NCBI GenBank assembly: GCA_002408445.1
Contig: DHSK01000050.1
Coordinates: 1 to 15,901, forward strand
Direction of reading: 5' to 3'
DNA from: Syntrophomonas sp. UBA5288
GTDB taxonomy: Bacteria; Bacillota; Syntrophomonadia; Syntrophomonadales; Syntrophomonadaceae
DNA: 15,901 bases
Position numbers and translations under genes: made by a program. The notes beneath the pieces are model-generated. The model had not been told where the DNA came from. It saw nothing but the letters and a program-made list of their open reading frames with translations, and did not search any database. Of the stretch, positions 14,507 to 15,901 are shown in pieces. Position 1 is the stretch's first letter, and every line of letters begins with the position of its first letter.

Positions 14507-14758
14507 TTATTTGCTTTTTTTCTTGTCAGATTCCCCACCGCTGCATAATGTTCCGAATCTATGGGTTATTTCCGCTTTTCCCCGAATTTTCATGGCTGAA
14601 GTATTTTCTGTAAACTGCAGAAACATTACTTCGCCCTGATCCAGTTTCTCGGTATGGTGAAATTTGGTTTCACGCCCTCGGGTAAGGCCGATAATAGTGA
14701 CCCCATTTTCCAGAGCCTTTACTACAATATAGTCTTCTCCTATATAGTTTTCATTCAT
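14507..14758 (-). CDS. mtrB: trp RNA-binding attenuation protein (TRAP)
   Basis: This 83-residue protein is clearly homologous to Bacillus TRAP. That protein forms an 11-subunit ring which, when loaded with tryptophan, wraps RNA carrying (G/U)AG repeats and shuts down trp expression. The RNA-contacting triplet is present as Lys38, Lys57 and Arg59 (Bacillus Lys37, Lys56, Arg58). The tryptophan pocket is in IGLTRGRETKFHH and QFTENTSAMKIRG. The ATG at 14758 is chosen because AAAGGGGG lies about 9 bases upstream and the N-terminus then matches the family. In Bacillus the gene follows folE; here it is between an lplA-like gene and pfkA. No trp genes and no anti-TRAP are in the window. The short tail (SDKKKSK) is charged and probably flexible. 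Confidence 0.93.
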   Translation of the reverse strand: MNENYIGEDYIVVKALENGVTIIGLTRGRETKFHHTEKLDQGEVMFLQFTENTSAMKIRGKAEITHRFGTLCSGGESDKKKSK

Positions 14759-14788
14759 GCACCAATCCCCCTTTAATAATTCCACCCG

Positions 14789-14826
14789 GAAGAACACTGA
14801 TTTGTCATGCTAAGATGGTGTTCTTC
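14789..14826 (-). other. intergenic stem-loop between lplA-like gene and mtrB
   Basis: GAAGAACAC (14789-14797) and GTGTTCTTC (14818-14826) are perfect 9-bp complements around a 20-base loop. The stem begins at the last base of the lplA-like stop codon and ends about 10 bases before the mtrB ribosome binding site region. There is no T-tract on the minus-strand 3' side, so it is not a standard terminator. It could be a processing or stability element setting the ratio of the two products. Confidence 0.6.
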
Positions 14827-15869
14827 TATTGGCCGGCAAAAATAGCTTTACCGATATCAGCCTCTGAAACCCCTGGAATTTCAACCTGGGATTGTTTTAT
14901 AAACTGCGCGATCCTTTTTTCAACTTCATGTTCATTATAAGCACAGCCTATAATGCAATCAGACAGCTGGGAAAAGCAATCCTTAGGATAACAAGTAAAA
15001 TCGCCGGTCAGTGAACATTCGGCAATGATACCGTCACGAGTGGTTAAATTGCTCTGAATCAATCCTCCTCTAGCCTTGTACATCCCCGACTTGATTTTGC
15101 ACCCGGCCCCGATGGTGATGAATTTATCGGAATAACTGTTCATATTCATAAATTTCTCAGAAGTATACTCTTTCCCTAATTTATCCGCCATTTTCCATAC
15201 TTCGTCAGGAATGGCTGCCGGAGTAAGTCCTCCGAGCACCCGGCTAAACTGACTGATCAAAATGTCGATTATTTGTTCCCGTTCAGGCATATACCCCAGT
15301 TCTTTTTTCACTGTGCTGAGATTTTCCTCCATCGTCTTGTAAAGCTTATCCCGGAATTTTTCATCAGGGACCTTTAACACTTTACTCATAAGATCGAAAT
15401 CGAAATCAAGCAGAATTCCTCCTACAAAAACAATGCAGTTGCCGACATCTCCCCCGCCTTCGCCGGATATTTTCCGCCCTTGCGCAGTGATAATATCATT
15501 GATCGGCTTAAAAACAGTCTCTATTCCCATCGCCCGGTAGCTATCTATAACCGGTCGTGAAAAATTCCGATAGAGTTGATCTATAGACAGAGGGCGAATG
15601 GGATTTTCCTTTTTCATTATCACTTGATAAAAGATTTGATTGTGATCCAATAAGGTCGTTCCCCCGCCCAGTTCCCTGCGCATAACAGATATCCCATGAT
15701 CCCGACAATAATTCAGATCTACTCCGCTTAAATCCTGGAAATACCCTACACTAACCAACGGCGTTTCGGGAGATACCAAAACCAACGATTCTATCTCCAT
15801 ATAGGAAAGAGCATGAAAGAGCAGCATAGAATACTGCTTCGGTAATATCCCCGGATTAAAAACTAGCAT
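14826..15869 (-). CDS. lipoate-protein ligase A family protein
   Basis: This 347-residue protein would attach lipoate (via lipoyl-AMP) to lipoyl domains of the glycine cleavage system or 2-oxoacid dehydrogenases in the cytosol. The ligase fold covers about residues 1-200. It has the substrate-binding RRELGGGTTLLDHNQ (64-78), and NDIITAQGRKISG (124-136), whose Lys133 is the family's active-site lysine. GILLDFD (151-157) completes the pocket. Residues about 245-347 match the position of the LplA accessory domain that helps adenylation. The GGGTT and EGGGDVGN segments differ from E. coli LplA, so octanoyl transfer or another acyl substrate remains possible. The ATG at 15869 follows GAGGTG by 7 bases. 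It is the first gene of the visible minus-strand operon, but its promoter is beyond the window edge. Confidence 0.85.
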   Translation of the reverse strand: MLVFNPGILPKQYSMLLFHALSYMEIESLVLVSPETPLVSVGYFQDLSGVDLNYCRDHGISVMRRELGGGTTLLDHNQIFYQVIMKKENPIRPLSIDQLYRNFSRPVIDSYRAMGIETVFKPINDIITAQGRKISGEGGGDVGNCIVFVGGILLDFDFDLMSKVLKVPDEKFRDKLYKTMEENLSTVKKELGYMPEREQIIDILISQFSRVLGGLTPAAIPDEVWKMADKLGKEYTSEKFMNMNSYSDKFITIGAGCKIKSGMYKARGGLIQSNLTTRDGIIAECSLTGDFTCYPKDCFSQLSDCIIGCAYNEHEVEKRIAQFIKQSQVEIPGVSEADIGKAIFAGQ

Positions 15870-15901
15870 TTATTGCACCTCACTTTATAAATTAAATTAT
15901 T

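Overview
The window looks like chromosomal DNA of an anaerobic, low- to mid-GC Firmicute of the class Clostridia, possibly a syntroph or a Peptococcaceae/Syntrophomonadaceae relative. The grounds are strong AGGAGG-type ribosome binding sites, a TRAP (mtrB) gene, a Bacillus-type pyruvate kinase with a C-terminal PEP-utiliser-like domain, an NAD-type 3-hydroxybutyryl-CoA dehydrogenase and a heterodimeric ABC exporter of the Gram-positive type. The taxon is an inference.

The left half (about 1-8630) is an accessory, eroding region. It opens with the 3' part of an IS21-family istB helper gene broken by one missing base, followed by the likely IS end. Then come a MerR-family regulator and a Phd/YefM-RelE/ParE toxin-antitoxin pair. 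Next is a scar of gene fragments: the 3' two thirds of ribB, the DNA-binding end of an araC-type regulator joined head to head with it, and a 19-codon stub of a GNAT acetyltransferase. After that come a two-gene heterodimeric ABC exporter, its upstream MarR-type regulator, and a divergent PNPOx-family flavoprotein. Two 38-39 bp near-identical direct repeats (1825-1863 and 8594-8631) bound this block. Each reads as a promoter with a 19-bp spacer and a central dyad, the layout MerR proteins act on. The left copy drives the merR gene; the right copy has no gene.

The right half (about 8632-15901) is ordered and mostly housekeeping. It holds a metal-dependent amidohydrolase-2 protein, a divergent small Mop/TOBE molybdate-binding protein, and a membrane-anchored protein with a peptidoglycan-binding-like tail. 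A palindromic dispersed repeat follows, then a minus-strand run lplA-like, mtrB, pfkA, pyk, hbd, closed by a strong terminator at 10737-10767. mtrB to pyk are tightly packed (14-18 nt gaps), so a Trp-sensing RNA-binding protein sits with the two ATP-linked enzymes of glycolysis. Both glycolytic enzymes carry a substitution at a conserved position: Asn103 in the PfkA nucleotide site, and Asp536 for the usual His in the pyruvate kinase mobile domain.

No tRNA, rRNA or CRISPR array was seen. The most notable items are the duplicated MerR-type promoter/operator, the TRAP gene in a glycolytic operon, and the ribB/araC fusion scar.
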